Origin: Pedosphaera sp.
GTDB lineage: Bacteria; Verrucomicrobiota; Verrucomicrobiia; Limisphaerales; Pedosphaeraceae
Length of the DNA stretch: 64,000 nt
NCBI GenBank assembly: GCA_028293325.1
Contig: JAQGPA010000014.1
Coordinates: forward strand, 1-64,000
Reading direction: 5' to 3'
The notes beneath the pieces are model-generated. The model worked only from the letters and a program-made list of their open reading frames with translations. It made no database searches and was not told the origin of the DNA. Position 1 is the stretch's first letter, and each line of letters opens with the position of its first letter. Of the stretch, positions 1 to 10,178 are shown piece after piece. Made by a program: the position numbers and the translations under genes.

Positions 1-1095
1 CCGCCTGACAGACTGAAGCAGAAAAAGCCGGCTTCTGCTTCCGCCGTCGAATCCGGCCCAGGTTTCAGAACAGGCGATGGGAAGAATCATAAGGATAAGG
101 CCTGGGTGGCGAAGGCGGCGAAACAGCCGATGGTGCTCGAAACCGTTGATCTCGGACGGCTCGGGGCCGAGGAAGTTGAAGTCTTTGTCGAGCATTGCGG
201 TTTGTGTCACTCCGATCTTTCCGTCTTTAACAATGACTGGGGCATTTCGCAGTTCCCCGCGATTCTCGGCCACGAGGTCATCGGCCGGGTCACGGCGGTA
301 GGTCCAAATACCAAGGGAGTCAAGGTCGGACAGCGCGTCGGCATCGGCTGGTTCTCGGGTAGCGACATGTACTGTCGCCAGTGCATGTCGGGAAACCATC
401 ACCTTTGCCCGCAGGCGCAAGCGACGATCATCGGCCATCGCGGCGGGTTCGCTTCGCACGTCCGCGCGCACTGGGCGTGGACCTTCCCGTTGCCGGAGAA
501 GCTGAACTTCGCCGACGCCGGGCCGCTGCTCTGCGGCGGCATCACCGTCTTTAACCCGCTGGCGATGTACGCCAAGCCGACCGACCGGGTAGGCATCGTT
601 GGCATCGGCGGATTGGGACACATGGCGGTGAAGTTTGCCGCCGCCTACGGCTGTGACGTGACAGCGTTCACGTCGAGCGAAAAGAAGTTCGATGAAGCGA
701 AAGGTTTCGGGGCGAACCACGTCGTCTCCAGCAAAGACTCGGCAGCAATCAAGAAACTCGCCGGCAGCTTCGACCTGTTGATCAGCACGGTCAGCGTGCC
801 GCTTGATTGGGACGCAATGATCGGCGCGCTTGCTCCGAATGGCCGGTTCCATGACGTCGGGGTCGTGCCGGAACCGATCTCGGTCGCGGCATTCCCGCTC
901 ATCTCGCAGCAGCGCAGCATCTCAGGCTCGCCGGGCGGCCCCCCGGTGGCGATCGAGACGATGCTGGAGTTTGCTTCAAGGCACAATATCCTGCCGGAGA
1001 CCGAGCACTTCCCGATGAGCAAGATCAACGAGGCCTTCGCCCGGCTTGAATCAGGGAAGGCCCATTACCGCATCGTGCTGGACGCGGATTTCTGA
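1..1095 (+). CDS. Zinc-dependent NAD(P) alcohol dehydrogenase (YahK/AdhC type), 5' end missing
   Basis: Medium-chain zinc alcohol dehydrogenase that would reduce aldehydes or oxidise alcohols with NAD(P)H in the cytoplasm. The catalytic-zinc motif GLCHSD and the GHE motif (ILGHEVIGRV) are near the N-terminus, followed by a structural-zinc Cys cluster (Cys residues in DMYCRQCMSGNHHLC). The Rossmann motif GIGGLGHMAVKFAA follows, and the protein ends at the normal family C-terminus. The first in-frame start inside the window is a GTG at 106, but the frame is open back to base 1. The residues encoded just before it (KAWVAKAAKQPM) look like the family's normal N-terminus, so the true start probably lies outside the window. 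Family identity is firm; the substrate cannot be read from sequence. Confidence 0.9.
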   Translation, partial: PPDRLKQKKPASASAVESGPGFRTGDGKNHKDKAWVAKAAKQPMVLETVDLGRLGAEEVEVFVEHCGLCHSDLSVFNNDWGISQFPAILGHEVIGRVTAVGPNTKGVKVGQRVGIGWFSGSDMYCRQCMSGNHHLCPQAQATIIGHRGGFASHVRAHWAWTFPLPEKLNFADAGPLLCGGITVFNPLAMYAKPTDRVGIVGIGGLGHMAVKFAAAYGCDVTAFTSSEKKFDEAKGFGANHVVSSKDSAAIKKLAGSFDLLISTVSVPLDWDAMIGALAPNGRFHDVGVVPEPISVAAFPLISQQRSISGSPGGPPVAIETMLEFASRHNILPETEHFPMSKINEAFARLESGKAHYRIVLDADF

Positions 1096-1277
1096 GCCGC
1101 GTGGCTTTGGACTTTGCCAAACAATAAAACGTTACGGCAAATACAACCAATGAAAGCAGGAGATAGAACATGAAAATACTTATGGTGCTGCTCCCCAATG
1201 CCGCAGCTGGACCTGGCAGCCATGTTGATGGCCACGGGCGTCCAAGGGTTTGAGGTGGGAACCAGCAAGCAGAAACA
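1096..1277 (+). other. Intergenic stretch with possible gene remnants
   Basis: No intact gene. An ATG at 1170 begins MKILMVL, which resembles the start of DJ-1/PfpI-family proteins, but the frame then runs into unrelated residues and stops near 1250. A second frame reads LAAMLMATGVQGFEVGT and stops over the start codon of the next gene. This looks like decayed coding DNA; the DJ-1/PfpI reading rests on seven residues only. Confidence 0.25.
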
Positions 1278-1691
1278 ATGAATTCTATGGAAACCGGAAC
1301 GACAGCGGCTAAAACCGCCGAAGAGCAGCAGATCCGTGCGGCACTGAACCGGCATTGGACTGCGTCCGCAACGGGCGACCTGGAAGCGGAGCATGATATC
1401 TATCAAACGGACATGATCTGCGATTATCCCCAGTCGGGTGAACGAATTCATGGACGGCGCAATTTGCAGGCGCTTCGAGGCCACCACCCGGCAAAACCGG
1501 CCGGGTTTGAGGTGCTGCGGCTGCTTGGGTGTGGCGCTCTCTGGGTCACTGAATACATCATCACCTACACCGATGGACCGGTTTATACCTTGAGCATCAT
1601 GGAATTCCGGGACGGCAAGGTGGCGCATGAGACCCAATATTTTGCCGAGCCATTCAAAGCGCCCGCCTGGCGGGCGCAATGGGTCGAGTAG
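1278..1691 (+). CDS. SnoaL/NTF2-like domain protein
   Basis: A 137-residue protein with the pattern of the SnoaL/nuclear-transport-factor-2 superfamily. It has an N-terminal helix (EEQQIRAALNRHWTASATGDLEAEHDIY), a short strand with a PQSGERIHGR motif, and a C-terminal sheet with VTEYIITYTDGPVYTLSIMEF and a final FRDGKVAHETQYFAEPF. This single-domain cone fold is used by polyketide cyclases, limonene epoxide hydrolases and many small binding proteins, so no reaction can be assigned. The ATG at 1278 is preceded by decayed sequence. The gene stands alone between the alcohol dehydrogenase and a patch of mobile-element debris. Confidence 0.7.
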   Translation: MNSMETGTTAAKTAEEQQIRAALNRHWTASATGDLEAEHDIYQTDMICDYPQSGERIHGRRNLQALRGHHPAKPAGFEVLRLLGCGALWVTEYIITYTDGPVYTLSIMEFRDGKVAHETQYFAEPFKAPAWRAQWVE

Positions 1692-1698
1692 ACCAGGA

Positions 1699-1735
1699 GG
1701 TGAAAGCTGTCCGCGCCCCCTGCCACTGTAAATCA
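1699..1735 (+). promoter_or_regulatory. Cobalamin-riboswitch-like fragment (probably a remnant)
   Basis: The bases GGTGAAA, then CCGCGCCCCC and GCCACTGTAAA, occur in the order and spacing of the conserved core of cobalamin riboswitches. The upstream GGGAA element and a convincing downstream arm are missing, and no cobalamin gene follows: the next sequence is a transposase remnant and then the end of an opposing gene. I read it as a truncated, probably non-functional copy. Confidence 0.3.
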
Positions 1736-1829
1736 ACTCACGCAGGCTTGAGCTCGCCAAGCGTCGTCAAGGGGTCGGTCCCACCTTTTGACAGTGGATA
1801 TCTTTAGTGAGCTTGTTCATGCTTTCCCC

Positions 1830-1919
1830 ATGCCCCGCAAACTACACCTCCAATACCCTGGTGCGATGTATCACGTCCTCAATCACGGAGACCGGCGGAA
1901 ATCTATCCTCCAAAACGAG
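1830..1919 (+). pseudogene. N-terminal remnant of a REP-associated tyrosine transposase (RAYT, Y1_Tnp)
   Basis: The first codons encode MPRKLHLQYPGAMYHVLNHG followed by DRRKSIL, a close match to the conserved start of RAYT transposases (MPR-L--QYPGA-YHV-NRGDRR). After about 28 residues the similarity stops. The frame continues only as antisense of the phosphoketolase gene, so the catalytic Tyr and HUH-like parts are gone. The preceding bases (GGGTCGGTCCCACC) resemble the hairpin arms such elements use. Only a broken 5' end is left. Confidence 0.6.
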
Positions 1920-1964
1920 TCATCCATGAGGACGTCAGGGCAACAGAAAAACTTGTCACCCCAA

Positions 1965-4490
1965 TCATCTCCTGCTGGACTCACGATCTCCGAGAGTCGC
2001 CTTCCACTTCCAATTCCTAATCTCCGGCATATCCTCGCCGTGCTCATTGACGTAAATTTTGTGCTCGATGAGTTTTCCGATGAGCGCCTGCTTCGCGTAC
2101 GCGGCCTTCGGCCCCAATGCCGGCACCCGGTCGATGACATCCATCACCAGATGGAATCGGTCGAGCTCATTCAGCACGGTCATGTCGAATGGCGTGGTGG
2201 TCGTCCCTTCCTCCTTGTAACCGTGCACATGAATATTTTTGTGATTGGTGCGGCGATAGGTCAGGCGGTGAATCGTCCAGGGATAACCGTGAAAGGCGAA
2301 GATGACCGGCTTGTCCTTGGTGAAGAGAATGTCAAAATCAGTGTCCGACAACCCATGCGGATGCTCGCTGGTGGGTTGCAGCCGCATCAAATCGACAACG
2401 TTCACCACGCGCACTTTCAATTGCGGAAAGTGCTCGCGCAAAATGGCCACCGCCGCGAGGGTCTCCAGCGTCGGCACATCGCCCGCGCAAGCCAGCACCA
2501 CGTCTGGATCGCCCCCCCGGTCATTGCTGGCCCATTCCCAGATGCTGATGCCCATCGTGCAATGCTTGATCGCCGCTTCCATGTCCAGCCATTGCGGGGC
2601 CGGCTGCTTGCCCACCACGATCACGTTGACGTAGTTGCGGCTCCGCAAACAATGGTCCGTGACGGAGAGCAGCGTGTTGGCATCCGGCGGCAGATAAATG
2701 CGCACCACCTCCGCCTTTTTGTTCGCCACATGGTCAATGAATCCCGGGTCCTGATGACTAAAGCCATTGTGATCCTGCCGCCAGACATGCGAGGTGAGCA
2801 GATAATTCAATGAAGCGATGGCCCGCCGCCACGGGATGTGCCGCGTGACTTTCAACCACTTGGCGTGCTGGTTGAACATGGAATCGACAATGTGAATGAA
2901 AGCCTCGTAACAGTTGAAAAACCCATGCCGCCCCGTGAGCAGATAACCTTCCAGCCAGCCCTGGCACATGTGCTCGCTCAACACCTCCATCACCCTGCCG
3001 TCGGGCGACACGTGCTCGTCGCTGCTGATGATCTCACCCGTGAAACAGCGGTCGGTGGCTTCAAACACCGCGTTCCAACGATTGGATGCCGTTTCATCCG
3101 GGCTGACCACACGGAAGTTGCGCTGGTCCGCGTTGAGTTTGAAAACATCACGGATGAACTGGCCCTGGACGCGTGTGGCCTCGGCCTCCACCCGCCCGGG
3201 CTGCGACACCTTGACGGCGTAATGGGCAAAGTCCGGCAGACGCAAATCGCGCAGGAGGATGCCGCCATTCGCATGAGGATTGGCGCCCATGCGACGCGTT
3301 CCCACCGGGGCCAACTCGGCCAACTCCGCCATCAACCGTCCAGTTTTGTCAAAAAGTTCCCGGGGTTTATAACTCTTCATCCAGCGCTCGAGGATTTGTA
3401 TGTGACTCGGTTTGTCCATGTCGCCCATCGGCACCTGATGCGCGCGGAAGGTTCCTTCGATTTGCTTGCCATCCACGACTTTCGGTCCCGTCCAGCCTTT
3501 GGGCGAACGCAGCACGATCATGGGCCAGGTCGGCCGTTGTGTGAATCCGTTCATCCGCGCCGCGCGTTGGATGGTTTTGATTTCGGCAATCACGGTATCC
3601 AATGTGTCGGCCATCAGTTGATGCATGACGGCGGGTTCATCTCCTTCCACAAAATGGGGCTTATAACCGTAGCCGCGGAACAACTCCTTCAATTCCGATT
3701 CCGGGATGCGCGCCAGCACCGTGGGTCCGGCAATTTTGTAACCGTTCAGGTGCAAAATCGGCAGCACCGCGCCATCCCGGACCGGATTGAGAAATTTATT
3801 GGAATGCCAGCTCGCCGCCAGCGGCCCGGTTTCGGCTTCGCCATCCCCCACCACACACGCGGCAATCAAATCCGGATTGTCAAAGACTGCGCCATAGGCA
3901 TGCACCAACGAATAACCAAGCTCACCGCCCTCATGAATGGAACCGGGTGTTTCCGGCGCCACATGACTCGGGATGCCGCCCGGAAAGGAGAACTGCTTGA
4001 AGAGCCGTTGCATTCCTGCTTCGTCCTGCGAGATACTGGGATAAATCTCGCTGTAAGTCCCTTCGAGATACGTGTTGGCCACCAAACCCGGACCGCCATG
4101 ACCAGGACCGGCGATGTAAATCATGTCGAGGTTTCGCTCCTTGATAAGACGGTTCAGGTGGACGTAGATGAAATTCAGTCCCGGCGTGGTGCCCCAATGG
4201 CCGAGCAGCCTCGGTTTGATGTCCGCGTGCTTGAGCGGTCTGCGGAGCAATGGATTGTTCAACAGATAAATCTGGCCGACCGACAGATAATTTGCCGCTC
4301 GCCAATAGGCATCCATTTTGCGGAGCAATTCCGGATCCAACGCGGCGCTCCCCTTGCCATCCACGGCCCGCCGTTTTTTTGGTTGCCCCCAGGCAATGGA
4401 CACCGGCGCATTGCGCTTCGTGCCGGACCGCGCGGCAAAGTCCTTTAACATGCGACGCGAAATACGACCTGCTTTATCGTTCGTTTTCAT
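1965..4490 (-). CDS. xfp: Phosphoketolase (xylulose-5-P/fructose-6-P)
   Basis: Thiamine-diphosphate enzyme that splits xylulose 5-phosphate and/or fructose 6-phosphate with phosphate into acetyl phosphate plus glyceraldehyde 3-phosphate or erythrose 4-phosphate. Visible hallmarks are [49 protein letters not shown] and the ThDP-binding [19 protein letters not shown]; the C-terminal half contains the Pyr and transketolase-C domains. At 841 residues it is slightly longer than usual because of a basic N-terminal extension of about 45 residues before the conserved [17 protein letters not shown]. Its ATG overlaps the acetate kinase stop (ATGA at 4487-4490), so the two are translationally coupled and the acetyl phosphate formed can be turned directly into acetate and ATP. 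Whether it prefers the C5 or C6 sugar phosphate cannot be decided here. Confidence 0.97.
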   Translation of the reverse strand: MKTNDKAGRISRRMLKDFAARSGTKRNAPVSIAWGQPKKRRAVDGKGSAALDPELLRKMDAYWRAANYLSVGQIYLLNNPLLRRPLKHADIKPRLLGHWGTTPGLNFIYVHLNRLIKERNLDMIYIAGPGHGGPGLVANTYLEGTYSEIYPSISQDEAGMQRLFKQFSFPGGIPSHVAPETPGSIHEGGELGYSLVHAYGAVFDNPDLIAACVVGDGEAETGPLAASWHSNKFLNPVRDGAVLPILHLNGYKIAGPTVLARIPESELKELFRGYGYKPHFVEGDEPAVMHQLMADTLDTVIAEIKTIQRAARMNGFTQRPTWPMIVLRSPKGWTGPKVVDGKQIEGTFRAHQVPMGDMDKPSHIQILERWMKSYKPRELFDKTGRLMAELAELAPVGTRRMGANPHANGGILLRDLRLPDFAHYAVKVSQPGRVEAEATRVQGQFIRDVFKLNADQRNFRVVSPDETASNRWNAVFEATDRCFTGEIISSDEHVSPDGRVMEVLSEHMCQGWLEGYLLTGRHGFFNCYEAFIHIVDSMFNQHAKWLKVTRHIPWRRAIASLNYLLTSHVWRQDHNGFSHQDPGFIDHVANKKAEVVRIYLPPDANTLLSVTDHCLRSRNYVNVIVVGKQPAPQWLDMEAAIKHCTMGISIWEWASNDRGGDPDVVLACAGDVPTLETLAAVAILREHFPQLKVRVVNVVDLMRLQPTSEHPHGLSDTDFDILFTKDKPVIFAFHGYPWTIHRLTYRRTNHKNIHVHGYKEEGTTTTPFDMTVLNELDRFHLVMDVIDRVPALGPKAAYAKQALIGKLIEHKIYVNEHGEDMPEIRNWKWKATLGDRESSRR

Positions 4491-5722
4491 AAAGTTGCTT
4501 TCAAAGGTGATGGCTTGGTTGCGGGTTCATTGAAAACCGACTCCACGAGAGCGAGCGCCAATTCCGCAATGAGTAATTCCTCATCGGTGCAGATGACGCG
4601 CAGGGTGACTTTGCTGTCAGGCCGGCTGATGATCGCAACGTTGGCTGTGTTGGCACTGATGTCGAGTTCGAGACCGAGAAAATCCAGGCCGGTGCAGATG
4701 CGCGCGCGCAAGATGGTCGAATTCTCACCGATGCCACCGGTAAAAACCAGCGTGTCCAATCCGTTCAGTGCCGCCGCCATCGCGCCTATCCATTTTTTTG
4801 CCTGGTAACAAAACAGGGCCAGCGCTTCCGCCGCGCGCACGTCCTGACTTTCCCGCTCCAACAGATCCCGCACATCGGAACTCGTCTCGGAAATACCGAG
4901 CAGCCCGGATTGTTTATTCACCAGTTCGTTGAATTGCTGCGCGGACATTCCTTCGGCCCGCGCGAGATAAACAAACACTCCGGGATCCAGATCCCCGGTG
5001 CGGGTGCTCATCACCAAACCCGCTGTGGGCGTAAACCCCATCGTGGTGTCGATGCTCCTGCCATCGCGGACCGCAGCCAGGCTGGCCCCGTTGCCAAGAT
5101 GGGCGAGAATAATGCGGCCCTGTGCCGCTTTCCCGCCGTCAATTCCCTCGAGCTGCCGCATGAGATAGGTATAGGACAAACCATGGAATCCATAACGTTG
5201 AATCCCCTTGGCGTCGTAACGCCGCGGCAACGGCAGCAATCTGGCCACGCGCGGCATCTCGCGGTGAAACGCCGTATCAAAGCAGGCGACCTGTGGAACC
5301 TCCGGAAAATGCCGACCGAATTCTTCAATCAACTCAATCGCTGCCGGCAAATGATCCGGGTCAATGGAGCTAAGTTGGCGTAATTCCGCCAGCAGTTCGC
5401 TCGTGACCCATTGCGGTTTGGCATAATGCGGCCCGCCATGAACCACTCGATGGCCGATCACGTTGAATTCCGCCGCATGTGATTTCAGCAATTGCAGGAG
5501 CGGCGGCACACAAGCCGCATGATTGGCGAGCGATAACTTCTGACGCTGCGGCTTGCCGGTGATTCCATCAGTCACGGTCAACTCGGCATCCGGCAAACCA
5601 ATCCTTTCAAATTTACCCGAGAGCGACCGGGCCAACGGCTCCTCCTCCGGAAAGAGCGCGAATTTCAGGCTCGAAGAGCCGGCGTTTAAGGTCAAAACCG
5701 TGTTATGGGATTGGGTTGCCAC
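4487..5722 (-). CDS. ackA: Acetate kinase
   Basis: Converts acetyl phosphate and ADP to acetate and ATP. Signatures are [16 protein letters not shown] at the N-terminus, [61 protein letters not shown] and [10 protein letters not shown]. The frame is open from an ATG at 5764, but the family normally begins only a few residues before the LNAGSSS motif. The GTG at 5722 has a GGGGAG ribosome site about 11 bases upstream, so I prefer it (411 residues); the ATG at 5743 lies over that ribosome site. It is first in an operon with the phosphoketolase gene. Together they form the acetate and ATP branch of a phosphoketolase shunt; no phosphotransacetylase is needed for that route. Confidence 0.96.
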   Translation of the reverse strand: MATQSHNTVLTLNAGSSSLKFALFPEEEPLARSLSGKFERIGLPDAELTVTDGITGKPQRQKLSLANHAACVPPLLQLLKSHAAEFNVIGHRVVHGGPHYAKPQWVTSELLAELRQLSSIDPDHLPAAIELIEEFGRHFPEVPQVACFDTAFHREMPRVARLLPLPRRYDAKGIQRYGFHGLSYTYLMRQLEGIDGGKAAQGRIILAHLGNGASLAAVRDGRSIDTTMGFTPTAGLVMSTRTGDLDPGVFVYLARAEGMSAQQFNELVNKQSGLLGISETSSDVRDLLERESQDVRAAEALALFCYQAKKWIGAMAAALNGLDTLVFTGGIGENSTILRARICTGLDFLGLELDISANTANVAIISRPDSKVTLRVICTDEELLIAELALALVESVFNEPATKPSPLKATL

Positions 5723-5820
5723 GCAATTATACTCTCCCCTCATCCCGGCAACCTTGCACTTCACCCGCCATTAATCAAACGATTCTCAACTTATTCCAGC
5801 CCCCCGAAAAGTGGCCATTC

Positions 5821-8800
5821 CTAGTTTGCCTGGCGAACGCGCTCAAGTTGTTCATCGAGGCGTTTGGTGGAAACCGGCTGGGCAGTGCCGAGTTCCTGGG
5901 CAAAGAGCGAGACTTTGAATTCCTCCACCATCCAACGCAACTCCTCTAGCCGCTCGCGGCCCGCCGTGGATTTGGGCGGCGTCGCCTGGAGTTTCCGCAC
6001 GGCTTCCTGATAAGGCGCGAGCTGCTGCGCGCGTTCCTGGTCCTTGGTTGGATTCATCGCCGCGCGCTCGCCACGAATGAGCAAGGCCTTAAGATAACGG
6101 GCCAGGTGCGGAAGTTGGGCGAAGGGCGTAACCGCGAGAAAGTTTTTCGGCAACAATGTTTCCAACTCGCGGCCGACCAGACTGACTTTGCTTGCGGGCG
6201 CAGGTTTGGCGCCGAGTTGTTTTAAATCCGACAAGGTCTTTTTTCCGGCTGCAACGGGCGCGGTCACTGGCCCAAAGCGGCGCAAGATGTCCTGACGCAA
6301 TTGGAGAACGGCCCCGACGCGATCGCTGAGTTGCAGCGCAAGACCGGGGATGCGCAGACGGGCCTGTTCCACGGCGGCGTGGAAATGCTTTTCCGTCAGC
6401 GCGGGAAACGGTTCGCCGGGCAGCACATAACGCTTCAGATTTTCAAACGCGGTGGCTTGCAATTCCTCCGTTGAATCCGGAGCCAGCAGCGGCGCAAATT
6501 TCACCAGGGCGCGCAAATCCTTCTGCAACCAGGCGAGATCCTTTTGCGCCGCGAGCTCAACGAGCCGCTGGCAACCCACCAAACTCGCGCGCCGGGCCGC
6601 GTCCTCGCCGTGGAAAAGGCGGAGGCTGACACTGTCCTCTTCCACCTGCAAGCCGGGCCACGCATGGAACGGGATGCCGTCGATTTCCCCCACGGTGATG
6701 CGTTCGGGGAGATCGCCAAAATTCCAGCCGGTCAGGCCAAAGCGTTCCCATTGTTGGGCGGCGCGCGTCCACGCGGGAGGGTCGCCCGCCGGTTGCGCCT
6801 TTACTTTTTCCAGGCGTTCCCGGAGTTGATTCAGGTCGCGCCCGGTGCCGAGTGTCTTCTGGTCGTTGCCCACCACCTCGATGCGCGGACGGAGATGCTG
6901 CGGCAGCGCCTCAGCCGGCCACGCGGAGGGCGACACCTCCACGCCATAGCGTTGATGAATGAATCGCGCCAGATCGTGCTGAAGCGAATGGCCCGTCGGA
7001 CGCAAGTCGCGGACAATCTCCGCCACCTTGGGCGGAAACGGCATCAACTCGCGGCGGATGGCTTTGGGCAGCGCGCGCAGCAACTCGCTGATTTGTCCCT
7101 CCCGCAAACCCGGCACGGCCCATTCCACACTGGCTGCGGAAACGCTCTGCGCCAGCGTGAACGACAGCTTGAGCGTCACGCCATCCGGTTCCTCACCTGG
7201 CACGTAGGCATAGGAAAGCGCCACCGGTTGGCCGCCCACCGGCACCGCGTTCGGAAAGGCGTCCGCGTTGAAACTCAACTCCTGGCCGCCGGTCAAGTCC
7301 GCTTCGTTGATGCACAGCAACGCCGGATCCGGTTGCTCGCGCAGCCAGCGGTTCAACTCGTGAATGGAGGAAACGTTCTCCAGGCGTTGGGCATAAAAAT
7401 CAAACAGCGCCTGATCCAGATCAGCCAGGTCATGACGCCGCACCCGCGTTTGCCAGGTCTCAATTTTTTGCCGAATCTGCTGATTGTGTTCGAGGAATGG
7501 ATAACGCGCTGGACGAGCATCCTCGTCGCTGGACACAGAGGCGAGCAGGCTTTGACTGTTGAGCGCGGTCGCCGGATTATTTTCCCGCGCATGGCGTGAC
7601 GGCGTCGGAAACAAATTCTCCTCGACCAGCGCCGAGCGGATGAAGATTTCCGTGGCTTTCTTTGGGTCGATGTTCCCATAAGCCACTTTACGACTGACCA
7701 ATTCCAGCCCGTAGAGCGTAATTTTTTCCTCCACCAGGACACGGCCGGATTCCGCGCTCCAATGCGGGTTGAGATGCGCAAACTTGCAGATATGCGGAGC
7801 GAGTTGGACGACCCACAGCGGATCAATCCCCGCCACCGTACGCGCAAAAAGCTGTGACGTTTCGACAATTTCTCCGGCCATCATCCACGCCGGTTGCGCT
7901 GAGGCAGCCGGTTTGGGTGGTGACTTGGCTTGCGGCGACCGCGTCTTCTTCGACCTCTCGGTGCGATCATAAATCACTGAGCCGGGAAAAATCGTCACCT
8001 GCCGGTTGCCGGCCCCTTTGTAGAGATTGCGTTCCTCCTTGCAAGCGACGTGACCCAGCAGTCCGGTAAGAATGGAGCGATGAATCGCCACGTAAGCCGC
8101 GTTGCTCTCATTGAGCCGCACCGTGCCCAAATCTTCCAGGGCATTGTGGAGTTGGGTATGCAAATCCTGCCATTCGCGCATCCGCGTGTAGGAAAGAAAC
8201 TGGGCTTTGCAGAATTTGCGCCGCTGATTCTGCGTCCGCAACGTCTCCCATTGGTCATGCACGGCTTTCCAGATATTGAGCAGCGTCAGGAAATCCGACT
8301 GCGGATCGAGAAAACGTTTGTGCGCTGCGGCGGCGGCATCCTTCTGTTCCAGCGGACGCTCACGCGGATCCTGAATGCTCAACCCAGCAGCGATGATCAA
8401 CAACTCTCGTGTGGCGTGCTCTTGTTGGGATTGCAGCAACATGCGGCCCAAGGTTGGGTCAATGGGCAGGCGGGCAAGATCGCGGCCCAGTGGAGTTAAT
8501 TCGCGGGACTCATCGAGTGCGCCAAGTTCCTGCAACAGCGAATAGCCGCCTTGAATTGCCGCCGGCGGCGGTGGATTAACGAAAGGAAAGTTTTCAATGT
8601 CCCCCAGCCGATACGCCTTCATCCGCAGGATGACTTCAGCGAGGTTGGCGCGTTGAATCTCCGGCTGGGTATAGGGCGGTCGCTCGGAAAAATCCTCTTC
8701 CGAAAAGAGCCGGATGCAAACCCCGTCCTGCACGCGACCGCTGCGGCCCTTCCGTTGATTGGCGCTGCTCTGGGAAACCGGTTCCACCGGCAGCCGCTTG

Positions 8801-9939
8801 GTGCGCGTGCGCGGATTGTAACGGCTGATGCGTGCCAGGCCGGAATCAATCACAAATCGAATGCCAGGAATGGTCAGGGAGGTCTCGGCAATGTTGGTGG
8901 CGACAATTATTTTGCGCCGGTACGATGGCGCAAATACTCGTTGCTGATCGCCCGAGCTTAATCGTCCGAAGAGCGGAATAATTTCCGCCTCGCCGCCATA
9001 GCGGCCTTCCAGCAAATCGCCCGTCTCACGAATGTCCCGTTCGCTGGGCATGAAAATTAAAACATCCCCCTGCCCCGGCTCGCAAAGCACCCGCTCCGCC
9101 GCGCGCACGGCGGCATCGATGTAAGTCATCTCCCCGCTCTCCTCGGAGTCCGCGTCCAACGGGGCATAAATCACCTCCACTGGATAAAGTCGGCCGGAGA
9201 CTTCGATGATCGGCGCATTGTTGAACGCGCGGGAAAAGGCCTCAGTGTCAATCGTGGCCGAAGTAATGATGAGCTTCAGCTCGGGACGCTTTACGAGCAG
9301 GCCCTTCAGATAGCCGAGCAAAAAATCAATGTTCAGACTGCGCTCATGGGCTTCATCGATGATGATCGCGTTGTATTCGGACAGGAGCGGATCACCCTGT
9401 GTTTCCGCCAGCAGGATGCCATCGGTCATCAATTTGATATACGTCTCCGGGCTGGAACGGTCATCAAAGCGAATTTTGCAACCGACCTCGCGACCCCAAC
9501 TGACATTCAACTCCTCCGCGATGCGCCGGGAAATCGAAAGCGCCGCCACACGCCGCGGTTGGGTGCAACCTATCTTGGCTTCAATGCCCAACCCGGCCTC
9601 CAGGCACATTTTGGGAATTTGTGTGGTTTTGCCGGAACCCGTTTCACCGGCGATAACCACCACTTGATGCGCCCGGATCGCCGCCACGATGTCATTCTTT
9701 CGGGCCGTAATCGGCAACTCCGGCGGATAGTTGACGCGGGGAACCTCCGAGCGCCGCCGGGCACAGAGTTCGGCCGAGGCCCGGGCTTGCGCCAGCAACC
9801 GGTTCAAAATGGCGTCGTGCGCGTCTGGATGATGATGGTCGCGCAAAAGCCGCACGAGCCGCGAACCCAGCCGAACCCAATCGGGCAGCAGGCATTGCGG
9901 CAACAGCGTTTTTATTTCTTCAATGCGGACATCCACCAT
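5821..9939 (-). CDS. hrpA: DEAH-box ATP-dependent RNA helicase, HrpA type
   Basis: Large superfamily-2 helicase of the HrpA/HrpB group, acting on RNA or ribonucleoprotein, with ribosome rescue and mRNA processing proposed for HrpA. Motif I is GETGSGKTTQIPK, motif II DEAHERS and motif III SATI; motif VI lies in the QRKGRSGR region (usually QRxGRxGR). The HA2/OB-fold domains and the long DUF3418 C-terminal part typical of HrpA follow. The frame is open to 10116, but the ATG at 9939 (MVDVRIEEIKTLLP) fits the family start; upstream residues have no family character. The result is 1372 residues, a normal HrpA length. It stands alone, divergent from the ABC-F gene. Confidence 0.95.
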   Translation of the reverse strand: MVDVRIEEIKTLLPQCLLPDWVRLGSRLVRLLRDHHHPDAHDAILNRLLAQARASAELCARRRSEVPRVNYPPELPITARKNDIVAAIRAHQVVVIAGETGSGKTTQIPKMCLEAGLGIEAKIGCTQPRRVAALSISRRIAEELNVSWGREVGCKIRFDDRSSPETYIKLMTDGILLAETQGDPLLSEYNAIIIDEAHERSLNIDFLLGYLKGLLVKRPELKLIITSATIDTEAFSRAFNNAPIIEVSGRLYPVEVIYAPLDADSEESGEMTYIDAAVRAAERVLCEPGQGDVLIFMPSERDIRETGDLLEGRYGGEAEIIPLFGRLSSGDQQRVFAPSYRRKIIVATNIAETSLTIPGIRFVIDSGLARISRYNPRTRTKRLPVEPVSQSSANQRKGRSGRVQDGVCIRLFSEEDFSERPPYTQPEIQRANLAEVILRMKAYRLGDIENFPFVNPPPPAAIQGGYSLLQELGALDESRELTPLGRDLARLPIDPTLGRMLLQSQQEHATRELLIIAAGLSIQDPRERPLEQKDAAAAAHKRFLDPQSDFLTLLNIWKAVHDQWETLRTQNQRRKFCKAQFLSYTRMREWQDLHTQLHNALEDLGTVRLNESNAAYVAIHRSILTGLLGHVACKEERNLYKGAGNRQVTIFPGSVIYDRTERSKKTRSPQAKSPPKPAASAQPAWMMAGEIVETSQLFARTVAGIDPLWVVQLAPHICKFAHLNPHWSAESGRVLVEEKITLYGLELVSRKVAYGNIDPKKATEIFIRSALVEENLFPTPSRHARENNPATALNSQSLLASVSSDEDARPARYPFLEHNQQIRQKIETWQTRVRRHDLADLDQALFDFYAQRLENVSSIHELNRWLREQPDPALLCINEADLTGGQELSFNADAFPNAVPVGGQPVALSYAYVPGEEPDGVTLKLSFTLAQSVSAASVEWAVPGLREGQISELLRALPKAIRRELMPFPPKVAEIVRDLRPTGHSLQHDLARFIHQRYGVEVSPSAWPAEALPQHLRPRIEVVGNDQKTLGTGRDLNQLRERLEKVKAQPAGDPPAWTRAAQQWERFGLTGWNFGDLPERITVGEIDGIPFHAWPGLQVEEDSVSLRLFHGEDAARRASLVGCQRLVELAAQKDLAWLQKDLRALVKFAPLLAPDSTEELQATAFENLKRYVLPGEPFPALTEKHFHAAVEQARLRIPGLALQLSDRVGAVLQLRQDILRRFGPVTAPVAAGKKTLSDLKQLGAKPAPASKVSLVGRELETLLPKNFLAVTPFAQLPHLARYLKALLIRGERAAMNPTKDQERAQQLAPYQEAVRKLQATPPKSTAGRERLEELRWMVEEFKVSLFAQELGTAQPVSTKRLDEQLERVRQAN

Positions 9940-10178
9940 AACAGAGACGCGTAATGTAGCCTGAAAAGGAGAGGCTGGAAATGCGCAAATCGCAGGCGCT
10001 GGAACCGCCATCGTCCCCAAAACACCATCTTTTGACTGGCATTTACGCTGCATTGCGTCCATGTTCATTGCTCGGTCGCCTGCAACGCGAGGGTGGTCCG
10101 CTCCACAAACATTCAATGACTTTGTGGCCGGAACCCAAGCTCCCCTTAATGATTAAGTGGCTGGTGGCTATTGATTTA

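Noticed and set aside
1788-2813. 341-codon + strand frame
   Set aside because: Only its first part (the transposase remnant at 1830-1919) has meaning; the rest is antisense to phosphoketolase.
2838-4448. 536-codon open frame on the + strand
   Set aside because: It is exactly antisense to the phosphoketolase gene, with no family resemblance; GC-biased codon use opens such frames opposite real genes.
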